From NCBI GenBank assembly GCA_036874045.1, contig JAZBRI010000003.1, positions 4,290,501 through 4,354,500 of the forward strand: a stretch of 64,000 nucleotides of DNA, read 5' to 3'. Under the pieces are notes generated by a model. The model saw only the letters and a list, made by a program, of their open reading frames with translations, was not told where the DNA came from and did not search any database. This document shows positions 50,789-61,116 of this stretch, piece after piece. The first letter of the stretch is position 1. Each line of letters begins with the position of its first letter. Both the position numbers and the translations under genes were made by a program. Source of the DNA: Cymodocea nodosa. Lineage: Eukaryota > Streptophyta > Magnoliopsida > Alismatales > Cymodoceaceae.

Positions 50789-52490
50789 TTTATAGTAAAT
50801 TACTTGAGTACATTGTCTTTTCAAGAGGAGTTAAAATAACTCAAGCGAAATTTCAATGTGTGGAAGAGTGGCAAGTGCTTAAAAGCATCCATGCTTAAAG
50901 AAGATTTTTGGGACCCTCACAGTTACAACATGTGCTTTGTGACATCTTATGGGTCAATTATAGCACCATTAACAACCCTAAAGAAAAATCAATTCAAATG
51001 GATACCTTAAGCTACAAAAGCATTCAAAAAACTTAAGATAGCACTGGTTATCACTCCTGTCCTCACTCTATTGGATTTTGACAAGGAGTTTGTCACAGTG
51101 TGTGATGCCATGGAGGTGGGAATGAGAATTATACTAATGCAGAATCAGAAACCAAATGCATATGCAAATCAAACTTTCAAGCCAATACAAACAAGCACTA
51201 TCTACCTATGTTTGGAGATGGAGGTAGTACTTGCTGTGACAAAGATTCACAATAAGAACTGACCAGAAAAGACTAATGTACTTGTTAGAGCAGAAGATAT
51301 CAACACCACAATTTATGGTAGAAGTCACTAGTGAAATTGTTGGGGTTTAACTTTCACATCAAGTTCAAGAGAGAATCAGCAAATAACACTGCTGGTGCTC
51401 TCTCACAAATGGAGGAACAAGAGAAGTTGCTGGCGGTGTCATTTGTTCAGCCCATATGGATCAAATAATTGAAGATATCCTACCAACATGAGGACCCAAA
51501 GCAACAATGGAGCAATGGAAACAGTGGTGATTGGATGCCACCAAATACCAACCAAAGGATGAAATTTTCTATTACAAAGGGCATACTGGATATGTTTGGA
51601 CATACCAACAAATCAAAAAAATTCCTGGTTCTTGACAGGAATGGAGAGAAATGTTAAATATTTTGTTCGTAGGTGTGAAATTTGTCAACAAATGATGTTT
51701 GAGAACATGTTTCCAACAGGCTTACTGCAGCCTGTACCAGAGCTCATACGGGAGGATATCTCAATGAACTTCATTGGGGGATTGCCACTCCCTAGGAAAT
51801 TTTCAATAACTTATGTGGAGATATCAAAATAGGCTCATTTCATGGTCGTGAAACATTCATACACAGCTGAAAGCATCATTCAAGTTTTCATTGATAATAT
51901 TGTTAAGCTTCATACTATCCCAAATATATTATCTGACTATGACATCCTCTCTCTGAGAAAGTCCATTAAGGAACTGTTTACATTTGTTGGGTCAAACTTG
52001 AAGATGAACACTGTCTATCATCCTCATTCAAATGGCCAGACGGAAGTGGTTTATGACGGCAGAGATGTATTTACATTGCTTCTGTTCTGACCAACCCAAA
52101 GAGTGGGTGGATTGCCTTTCCTAGGTGGAGTATAGCTACAATACGAGCTTTCACACAGCCACTGGTACCAGTCCATTTCATGTTGTTTATGGAAGTAGTC
52201 CTCCATCCATCATCACATTATACGAAGTACACCTTGAGAGATAGCTATGGCTAATGCTCTGAGAGATGGGGACCAATTTTGAAGCATTTCAAAGAAAAGA
52301 TTGTCAAGCTCAATAAAGTATGAAGCACTACATTGCCCAAAGGAGTGAGCACCAATTTTAAGCGGGTGATTGGGCTTATTTACACCAGCATCCTTTTTTT
52401 TTTGGCAAAACCTCAGTCTATTTAAGGGCTGGTGGCCTAAGGAAGAGAGCTCCAAAACAGAGAAAGAGGATACAAAAGATAGGAAGGGGT

Positions 52491-53099
52491 TCAGCGACTA
52501 CTAATATTAGGAATTCTGAGCAAGTTTATTTGACAAAACAGGCAGGGGTTTGCCAGGAACTCTCTAAAATGGTAGAACATCTGTCGCTGGCTAGCTTTGA
52601 TGCCCTGTTGCACAAGAGAGTTGGCTCGTACATTGTCTTCCCTTAGAATGTATTGTAAGGAGTGAACTTGGCTAACAAGATGACCTATGCCCGAGCTGCT
52701 TTTGAATTGCTGGAGAAGGTTGTAGAGGTGAAGTGAGTATGTTTCAATTTCAAGCTCAGTCAAGTGGTAGCCCCGTTCAAGGTAAATGGTGAGTCCACTT
52801 TGCAATGCTTGGAATTCTGTCGTGAGGACATTGGCTTGACCATATGATTCAGAGAAGGCAACTACCTCACCTCTTTTGCAGAGGACTCCTCCACCTGCTG
52901 CAGCTTCAACCAAAGTTACTGCCCCATCTGTGTTTAGCTTGAGATGTGTTCGAGAAGGCTTTTTCCAAACTATCCAATTGATCCATGCTTTGACTGGGGT
53001 TAGCTGATTAAAGCCCACCACCTGTAGAGCCTGAAGGTCTTCAGGTTTACATTTGGTGTTCAGAAAAGATTTAGTAAAACCCACCAGTGCAGTTTCCAC
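52491..53099 (-). pseudogene. LINE RNase H domain, open frame of 202 codons
   Basis: RVT_3-type RNase H. Asp in LNTDGA and Glu in TTEFQALQSGL fit the active-site pattern, and EIETYSLHLYNLL occupies the position of the usual E-x-DS motif (Asp replaced). REDNVRANSLVQQG replaces the usual REgNxxADxLA motif. The catalytic set is therefore incomplete. Confidence 0.75.
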
Positions 53100-56000
53100 T
53101 CTATAGATGATGTCTTTAAAGGAGTCTCTCTTCTTTTCGTAGATGACATAACATCTTTCTTTCCAGCACTCCTAGAGAAGGCTAGCAACTAGGAATTTGC
53201 AAGCATTGACTTAAGAGGGATTAGCTTTAACAGAACAAGGTTCTTTGGGCGAAGCATATCCATTCCATTTGGCTGGAAATATTACAACTGAGATCCAAAA
53301 TCTGGATAGGATGGCCTAGTCTCCTTCAAAACATAAGTGGTGTTCAGAGTCCTCCAGGTGGAAAAAAACAGAGCATTTGCATTTGAAAGCCAAGTGAAAT
53401 CCTTTTCTTTGGAGATTGATTTTGGTAAACAAAATGGAATGGAAAAGCCTCCAGAGAAAAAAGGAGATTTTAGTAGGGAGGAATTTGCTCCAAAGTCCCT
53501 TATTCCATCAATGAGGCCTTCCCTTCTTCCAGATGGAATCCCATGTAGATTAAGTGGAGTGGTCGCCTGAGGGTAAGCCGATCCAAGAAATTCATCCTCC
53601 AACTCATTGACGTGGTTGAGGTTGGACCAGATCTCTTGAGTAAGGGGGTGCAGAAGATGTAATTTGTCAAGCACCCTAGGATCTGCAGCAACCTCAATAA
53701 CTGTTATCTAGTCATATCCAACACAAGGGTTGATGATATCTGCAATGATTCCAAAGGGTAGCTAGTGATCATTCCATAAACCAATGTTCCCTTTACCATC
53801 TATCCAAAAGGAGTGAGCAATATTGTGCGAGGCATTTTGAAGGGCATTCCATGTCACAGGTTGATGCCTAACTTGCTTATTGAAGGTAACACCATATTTA
53901 GAAGAGATGACTTCAACCCAAAAGGTCCCTTTTTGATTAGACGTTAGGCTATCTTCATTCTCGAAGGTTAACATGAATTCTTTGAAGTCACAAATGCCTA
54001 ATCCCCCTTCCTCCCTTGGCTTGGTAATGTTACTTCATTTGATCCAATGAGCCTTGTTAGCGACCCACAGAAATTCAGTGAAAAGGAAATGAAAGCAATC
54101 AAGCACCCCTACTGGAATGTTGAAGGAGCACATCAAATGGATCAGCACACTGGCAAGGACATGCTATAAGAGGGTGATCATAGCACCCAATGATAAAATT
54201 TGCTTTTCCACCTCACCAACTTGGCTTGTATTTTGTGTGTCATGTCTTCAAAGTAGATCCCTTTGGCCCTTCCTTTGAAAAGAGGACAACTAAGGTAGTG
54301 GAAAGGGAAAACCCCCCCTTGAAAACCGATGAGGTCTTTTATCATGTTTTCTCTTTAACTTGAGAATTTCTTGGGAGCCACAAAGAAGCTCGTGTTGGGA
54401 TTAACTTTTTTCCCAGAGAAGTGTTGGTACTCCTAAAGGAGTTGCAAGACTTCTTTGATTCTACTCTCCCATTGATGAAGAGAATGGCATCATCTACAAA
54501 AAGAAGATGAGAGACAAGATGGTTTCTAATATCAGTGTTGTAAGGAGTGACTCAACTAGATGTGATTAGACAATGGAGATTTCTACTCAATATCTCTTCC
54601 ATGATGATGAAGAGATAAGGTAAGAGAGGGTCTCCTTGTCGAAGCCCTTGAGATGCTTCAAAGAAGTCAAAGGATCTTCCATCTATGACTACAAAGAAGA
54701 AATTTCCTTCCACACATTGTTTGAGGAGATCAATAGAAGGAAGCAAGAATCCAAACCTCCCAAGAACAACCCAAATTGCAGTCCACTCTAAGCTGTCAAA
54801 TGTCTTTTCCATATCCAAGTTGAGTATGATGTTGCCCTTTGTATCCATTATTGATATTCTGATCAAGCTCTTGAGCAAGGGCAATAATGTCTACGATGCT
54901 CTAGCCTTCCACAAAAGCACCTTGTAAAGATGGTATCATTTGAGGGAGGAGATTGGTAAGCCTCTTGACTAAAATCTTAACAATGACCTTATATCTAATG
55001 TTACAAAGGCTAATGGGTAGGAAGTCCTTAAATTCCCTCGAGCTTTCTTGTTTGGGAATTAGTGACATGAAGGTAGCTTTCCAAGAGCTGTCTAGCCATC
55101 CACCACAAAAGAATCCTTATACGGCCTGAGTCAAGTCTTTAACCACAATATCCTAGCAATTTCTAAAGAAATCTGCCATGAAACCATCTAGTCTAGGAGC
55201 ATGATCCTTTTCAATAGAGAAGATCACAGCATGGACTTCTTCCAAGTCAGGGACAACACAACATGCACTATTTTCTACTTGGCCAGTCACTTCCAAGAGA
55301 ATTTGAGTGAGGGGGATCATATAATGGGATCCTTCCGATGAGAGTAGATGAGCAAAAAAGACCTTTCCTGTTGATCAGACTTCCTCCATAGAGATGAAGT
55401 TGTTATATGCAATTAGAGCCCCATACCACTTTGCATTTCTCCTTCTATTTATGATTTTGTGAAAATAAGCAGTGTTTTTGTCACCTCCAGTCATCCATTG
55501 AATGCAAACTTTTTGGGCTAGGAACACAAATTTCTACTGATTGCATTTTTCCAGCACTGCTTTAGTTAATTCCAATCATGAGTAGATATCCTTATTTCAA
55601 TCTGATTGCAATGTAGTTCCAGTTGGCCAATCTCTCGTAGCAATTTCTCCCTATCTTGATCAACATGGCCAAAGACCTGCATGTTCCATCTTTTGAGAGT
55701 AAGCTTCAAACTATACAACTTCTAGCTCAATCTGGAAATAGGACAAGGGTCAGAAATGCTATTCTAAGTACTGGAAACTATGTCCTGGAAATCTTCATGG
55801 AAGGTCCACATCCACTGGAATCAAAAAGGAGCTCCTCCAGCCCTGGTAGAGTTAGTAAACTTAAGGATCATAGGGGAGTGGTCTGAATAAACCCAGGGAT
55901 GATAATGCACTAGAACCTTTCGGTGACTGCTATCCCAATTGCTCATCAAAACCGTGTCTAACTTTTGATAATGTCTTTCACAACCTTGGTGATTGTTGCA

Positions 56001-56162
56001 CAAGGAGAGGGAGTCACCAACATAGTATGTTTCCTCTAACCCAATCTTGTGGATGAGCTCATTAAATTGACATGCTCCAGCAATATTCAAGGGGCCACTA
56101 GAGAGGATTTCCTTTTTGTTCCTGACAGTGTTAAAATCTCCACCAAGAATCCATGGAAAGTT

Positions 56163-56242
56163 GGAAAATTGTTATTGGTAGGGAAAAGTTCCTCCTATAA
56201 GGGGTGACGATTAGGGAAATTGTTATTGGTATGGCAAAGTTC
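56163..56242. repeat. 51-bp tandem duplication in the LINE, later split by copia
   Basis: Unit 1 is 56163-56213 (GGAAAATTGTTATTGGTAGG to ...GACGATTA). Unit 2 begins at 56214 (GGGAAATTGTTATTGGTATG) and continues beyond the copia element at 61122 (CTCCTATAAGGGGCAACAAT). The copia insertion lies inside unit 2, so the duplication is older. Confidence 0.8.
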
Positions 56243-56513
56243 TGATGAATGTGCAAGAAGGAGAAAAATGACAATTGATTTTTACGTGATTCCCAAGATT
56301 GGTATGTCCATAAATGCAGGGTTAGCCTACCTTGTTCTTTCCTTTTTGTTTGTTAGATATTACAAACACCCTCATAACCCCATTTTATATGAGAGACCTA
56401 ATTAGGATTTTCACAATAAACCACTAACACAAAAAAAGAAGTCATACAAGGATCTTAGTAAGATCCGTTTATCCGATTACATGAGTCTCCACAAACACAC
56501 ACAAGACTTAACA
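56243..56513 (-). repeat. Copia 3' LTR
   Basis: 271 bp, TG...CA type: on the minus strand it starts TGTTAAGTC at 56513 and ends ...CA at 56243. It shares GTTCTTTCCTTTTTGTTTGT, ATTACAAACACCCTC and ACACACACAAGACT with the other LTR. Confidence 0.9.
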
Positions 56514-58250
56514 ATCTCCCACATGGAGACTCATGACTTCAGATAATGGCAAACTGGATGACCCTTTTCTACATCAAATTTCTCCCTTTTCAATCAACAA
56601 GGAGATTAACTAAAGCCATGCATAACCTTAATTTTTGAAGATTCATCACCTTTGTGAACATATCAACAGCATTCTCCGTTCTAGCTATCTTCAAAAGGTT
56701 CAAGCTTCCTTCAACAATTTGTTCCCTCACAAAATGAAAATGCATCCTGATGTGTTTTAATCTTGAATGGAACTTGAGGTTTCTTGACAAGTAAATAGTA
56801 CTTTGATTATCACAAAATAGAATACTCTGATTCTGTTTATAACCCAACCCTTGAAGAAGATTTTCAAGCCAGATTTTTTCTTTAACTACTTTTGAGACAA
56901 CAACATATTCTACCTCTATTGTAAAAAGAGTGACAAGACTTTGAAGCTTTGATCTCCAACTAATTGCAGTCCCACCAATGCAAAATACATAACCAACAGT
57001 GCTACGACTACTGTCCATGTCTCCTCCTAAATCTGAATCACAATAACCTTGTAGGATTACAAGATTTTTCTTGAAGCAAAGACTAACCTTAGGAGTTGTT
57101 CTAAGATACCTTAGAATCTATTTAATTGCCTCTCAATGTTCCAAACCAGGATCTAACATAAATCTGCTAACCACTCCCACTACATGGGAGATATCTAGGT
57201 GAGTGCAAATCATAGTGTACATGAGACTGCTCACTACTGAAGCATATGGAACCTTGGCCATTTCAACCCTTTCTTCTTGATTTTTAGGTCTTGCTTTCTT
57301 AGAGAGCTTAAAATGACTACCCAAAGGTAAGTCGGTAGACCTGCGGTTAGGGATATTGAACCTATTCAACACCTTTTCAAGGTATTTATGCTGATCTAAC
57401 TTCAGAATTCCATCAAATCTATTCCTAACAATTCTCATACCCAAAATTTACCTTGCCTTCCCAAGATTTTTCATATCAAAGGCCTTGGATAGCTCTCCCT
57501 TGAGTTCCTTGATCTTGTTGATGTTGGCACTAGCAATTAACAAGTCATCAACATATACAACCAAAATTATATAACAGTCCTTGAAGTGTCTAATATAACA
57601 ACAATAGTTTGACTCACACTTCTTGAACCCAATTCCAACAATAAAGGAATCAAATTTCATATACCAATGACATGGAGCTTGTTTCAAGCTATAAAGGTTT
57701 TCTTCAGCCAACAAATGAGCTTTTCTCCACTCTTAGAAATTTCATAGCCTTCTAGTTGAAACATATACAACTTTTCATCCAACTCTCCATGGAGGAAGGT
57801 TGTTTTGACATCCATTTTGTTCAAGATATAAATTTTCAACTGCAACTATACTCAAGATGGCTCTTATAGTTATAATCTTGACAACCGGTGAAAAAACTTC
57901 AATATAGTCTAGATTATGAATTTATTAAAATCCCTTAACAACTAGTCAAACTTTATAAAACTTTCGAACTCTTGAGTCCTCTTTTAATCTGAAGACCCAC
58001 CTATTTTGTAAGGCCCTTTTACCATTGGGTAAGACAACTAGTTTCCAAGTTCTATTCTTCTCCAAATACCTCATTTCTTCATTCATTGCAAACTTTCACT
58101 AAGCTGCATCACCCTGCTTGCAAGCTTTCTGAGTAAGACTCTGGTTCCCCACCATCTATGAGGAGAAGATAGTTGAATGAAAGAGATGGATCCAATCTTT
58201 CTAAAGGTTTGGAGACTCTTAAGGATCTTCTAAGTGGTGGAATTACAGGT

Positions 58251-58811
58251 GCATTTACACTTACTATCAATCACTCTTTTGTAAGAACTCTGGAGTTAAA
58301 TGTATTTAGGTAAAAGTAGTACCAGGATGAATAACCACCTGAGAAGTTCTCGTATAGTGTTCATGGACAATAGTGTTGGCTCTACTTAGACATAAACAAG
58401 CAGTAGGTGTGTGCATCTACCTAACCCACATGTCGACATTGCAGGTCTTGCCACTGTTAGTATTCTCAATCAAGTTGGTAAATAGAGTCACTTAAGGTAC
58501 CCCCGACTAGTTGGGAATGTTTGGGAGACAAATTGTATGGTACATGAGATCAAATTCTAAGAGAGCGCTATTCTAAGTACCTATGAAAGCCTACTCTTGC
58601 AAGCTTTCACCTTTATAGATAAACCTGATGTATACTAGGCTTTTTAAGTGACCATGAAGTGTCACCCATTATCAACTACATGGATACTTCTGATGTTCAT
58701 CAGACTGTTTAAGTATCTATGGAGTGTCACCTGTTATCACTTATATGAATACTCTTAGTGTTCACCAAGTTATTTGAGTGTTCATGAAGTATCACATTTA
58801 AAAAAAAAAAA
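58251..58811 (+). mobile_element. 5S rRNA-headed, poly(A)-tailed short element, copy C (full length, target duplication)
   Basis: Begins GCATTTACACTTACTATCAA and aligns through AGAACTCTGGAGTTAAATG, AGTAGTACCAGGATG and GAGAAGTTCTCGTAT with the whole of plant 5S rRNA. The body (58370-58560) matches copies A and B. The tail carries two to three imperfect repeats of about 65 bp (each with AGTGTCACC and GTTATCAC) and a 12-base A run (58800-58811). Direct repeats flank it exactly: GTGGTGGAATTACAGGT (58234-58250) and GTGGTGGAACTACGGGT (58812-58828), 15 of 17 identical. A-tail plus long target duplication means LINE-type mobilisation, that is, a SINE. Confidence 0.85.
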
Positions 58812-60892
58812 GTGGTGGAACTACGGGTTCTTGAATTTCTTCATCTTTCTTTGAGTCAATGCCATCAGTATCAGATTCATTGTTCTCATCAAAGCCAATT
58901 TTAATTTCAAACATTAAGGTTTTCATGTCGAACACCACTAAATCCTATTTTTCTTCCAACTAATTTTCATCTTTGTATTTACAAAGCTTGTTTTCACAAA
59001 AGACAACATCTTTAACTCTAAAGACTCTTTTGGTTTCTTCATTCCAAAATTTGAAACCAAAATAATCTCTTCCATAACCAATAAAATAGCACTTCTATGC
59101 TTTGAGATCTAATTTATCCCAGTGAGCAGCATCAAGATGAGTGTAAGCAACACATCCAAAGACCTTTAAATAAGAGTAATCTACCTTCTTTTTAGTCCAC
59201 AATTCCTCAAGTACCTTGAAACCAATTCAAACTGAAGGACCCTTATTGATAAGATAGGCTACAGTGTTCATAGCCTTAGCCCAGAAGGTTTTTAAAAATC
59301 CAACATGTATTCTCATGCTTCTAGCTCTCTCATTTAAGGTGTGATTCATTCTTTCAATCATTTCATTTTGTTGTGAGTTGCTAGAGACTATTCTAAGCCT
59401 TCTGATTCCATTTTCTTCACAATAACATTTGAATTCTTTATTGTAATATTCACCTTCATTGTCAGACTTGATACACTTCACCTTTAACCCCACTAGATTC
59501 TCAACTTCAGCCTTCTATTTTCTAAAAATTGAAAAGACTTCAACTTTTCTTTATTGAAATACACCTAGACATTTCTAGTATTATCATTTATAAAAGTGAC
59601 ATAATATAAAGAGTCAATAATGGATCAAATAGAGGTAGGTCCCCATACATCTAAGTTAATGAGTTCAAGTTTGTTAGGCTTCAGATTGTGACCTCCTCTT
59701 GAAAAGCTTACCTTCCTTTGCTTTCCAAAGATGCAGTCTTCGCATGTTTCTAGTTCCTTAGTTTGCAATTTAAAAATTTTATCTTCAGTTACAAGCATCT
59801 TCAAACCCTTCTCATTAATGTGTCCCATTCTCCTATGCCATAGAGTGGGATCACTATTACTACCCACTGTTGCAATAGAATCATTATCTTCATTTGAAGT
59901 TAAGTACAGAATGCCTTTCTTGATGCCTTTAGCAATTGCTCGAACTCCTTTAGAAATCTTCCATCTCCCACTGCCAAAGACAATGTAGTAACCATTGTTG
60001 TCCAACTAGCTCATGAAAATGAGATATTTGGCTAAACCTAGAACATATCTAACATTCTTCAACACCCAAGGACCCTATTTTAGTGTCAATATGAACATCA
60101 CCTTCACCTAAGACATCTAAAGCTAGATTATTGGCAAGATAGACTTTCTTGACATCTATAGCTCTATAGTTGCAAAGTAGTTCCTTCTTGAAGGTTGAAT
60201 GAAAAGAGACTCTTGAATCAAGTACCCAAGAATTTATAATGCTGACAACACAATAAACTAAGGCATCATTTGACCCATTACAAACTGAGTGTGCATCACC
60301 TTCAGATTTGCCTTGTTTCTTTTTGGGAGCTCTGCATTCAGACTTGAGTGACCTCTCTTATCACAGTTCCAACAAACCACATTCTTTCTCCTCTTACTAT
60401 GAGCCTTTGATTTTGATCTTTGATTTTAATCTTCCTCTGTTGCCATTTCTATTTTGATGTCTTCCCCTGCCTTCCACGTTAAGAGCTAAAGAGGAAGACT
60501 CCCCAGTTGCTCTTCTTCTAATGTCTTCATTTAAGATAAGATCTCTAATGTCATTCATCTTGAGCTTTTCTTGCCCAAGTGAGCCACTAATGCTGGTTAC
60601 CATGGTTGACCAACTTTCAAGAATGGAAGATAACAAAATCAGACCTTGAACTTCATCATCAAGGTGATAGAAACTGAGTTCAACTATATTAACAAGGTGT
60701 TTACCTCATCAACATGATTTGAAACACAAGCACCTTCATGCATTTTTAAATTGAAGAGCTTTCTCATTAGAAAAACCTTATTGGAAGTAGAGGATTTTTC
60801 TTATATGTTGGATAATGTCTTCATGAGATCAATTGTTGTTTTAACCTTAGCAATATTGAAGGCTACATTTCTTGCAAAAGTCAAACGGACAA

Positions 60893-61116
60893 TCCCAAGA
60901 GTTTGTACATCCACGAATGCACAGTCAGCCTGCCTTGTTCTTTCCTTTTTGTTTGTTAGATATTACAAACACCCTCACAACCCCATTTTATATAAGAGAC
61001 CTAATTAGGGTTTTCACAATAAACCCCCAACACAACAAAAGAAGCCATACATAGATCTTAGCAAAATCTGTTTATCCAATTACATGAGTTTCCACAAACA
61101 CACACAAGACTCAACA
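60893..61116 (-). repeat. Copia 5' LTR (inner end truncated)
   Basis: Matches 56290-56513 at roughly nine bases in ten by eye. The outer end TGTTGAGTC is at 61116. Similarity stops near 60893, where gag-like sequence begins directly, so about 45 bp of LTR and the primer site are missing. Confidence 0.85.

Larger units (their letters stand above)
48008..52390 (+). mobile_element. Ty3/gypsy retrotransposon, degenerate, 3' part displaced
   Basis: Gag begins near 48008. The zinc knuckle CNCDEKLHISHRC lies at about 48781-48820. The protease region (DDRSIHSFLEPKVLA) starts near 49020. The reverse transcriptase N-terminal block is open at 49444-49809 (RIHLKDEGK, GIIRLSTNPFSSPVLLVRKK). After an inserted LINE fragment it resumes at 50108 (LLDGLSKYDTNLS), with the active site decayed to LVFFNDN. 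After a second insert, RNase H lies at about 50800-51260 and the integrase zinc finger (VRRCEICQQ) and core (DISMNFIGGLPLPR) at 51596-52090. The tail AGDWAYLHQH near 52350-52385 is cut by the LINE poly(A) tract. Frameshifts and stops abolish function. Confidence 0.85.
52391..56242 (-). mobile_element. LINE (L1-type), 3' half: end of EN, RT, RNase H, poly(A)
   Basis: Minus-strand ORF2, broken by stops. The endonuclease C-terminal part lies at 56090-55821 (LDTVLMSNWD, YSDHSPMIL). The reverse transcriptase follows, with LNLDMEKTFDSLEW and ASQGLRQGDPLLPYLF at 54884-54552 and the active site FVDD at 54500-54489. RNase H is open at 53099-52491 (LNTDGAVTLVEAAAGGGVL). The element ends in a short A run (T52393-52402 on the plus strand) abutting gypsy sequence. 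The 5' half was displaced to 61117 by a copia insertion. Confidence 0.9.
56243..61116 (-). mobile_element. Ty1/copia retrotransposon with LTRs and 5-bp target duplication
   Basis: Flanked by AGTTC at 56238-56242 and 61117-61121. Minus-strand order: 5' LTR (61116 to about 60893), gag with knuckle CWNCDKRGHSSLNA (about 60340-60380), protease (DSRVSFH, about 60210), GAG-pre-integrase (60005-59625, LWHRRMGH), integrase (IKSDNEGEYYNKEF, 59493-59227), the SINE insert, reverse transcriptase (LYSLKQAP, VVYVDDLLIA, 57714-57448), RNase H (57018-56590, DSSRSTVGY), polypurine tract ATGTGGGAGATT (about 56514-56525) and 3' LTR. Several frameshifts. The last knuckle cysteine is Ala and the protease DSG is DSR, so it is not autonomous. 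The gag N-terminus and 5' leader appear deleted next to the 5' LTR. Confidence 0.92.

Noticed and set aside
52491-53099. Host RNase H-like gene
   Set aside because: It continues the LINE ORF2 in the same orientation, ends near the poly(A) tract and lacks a complete active site.
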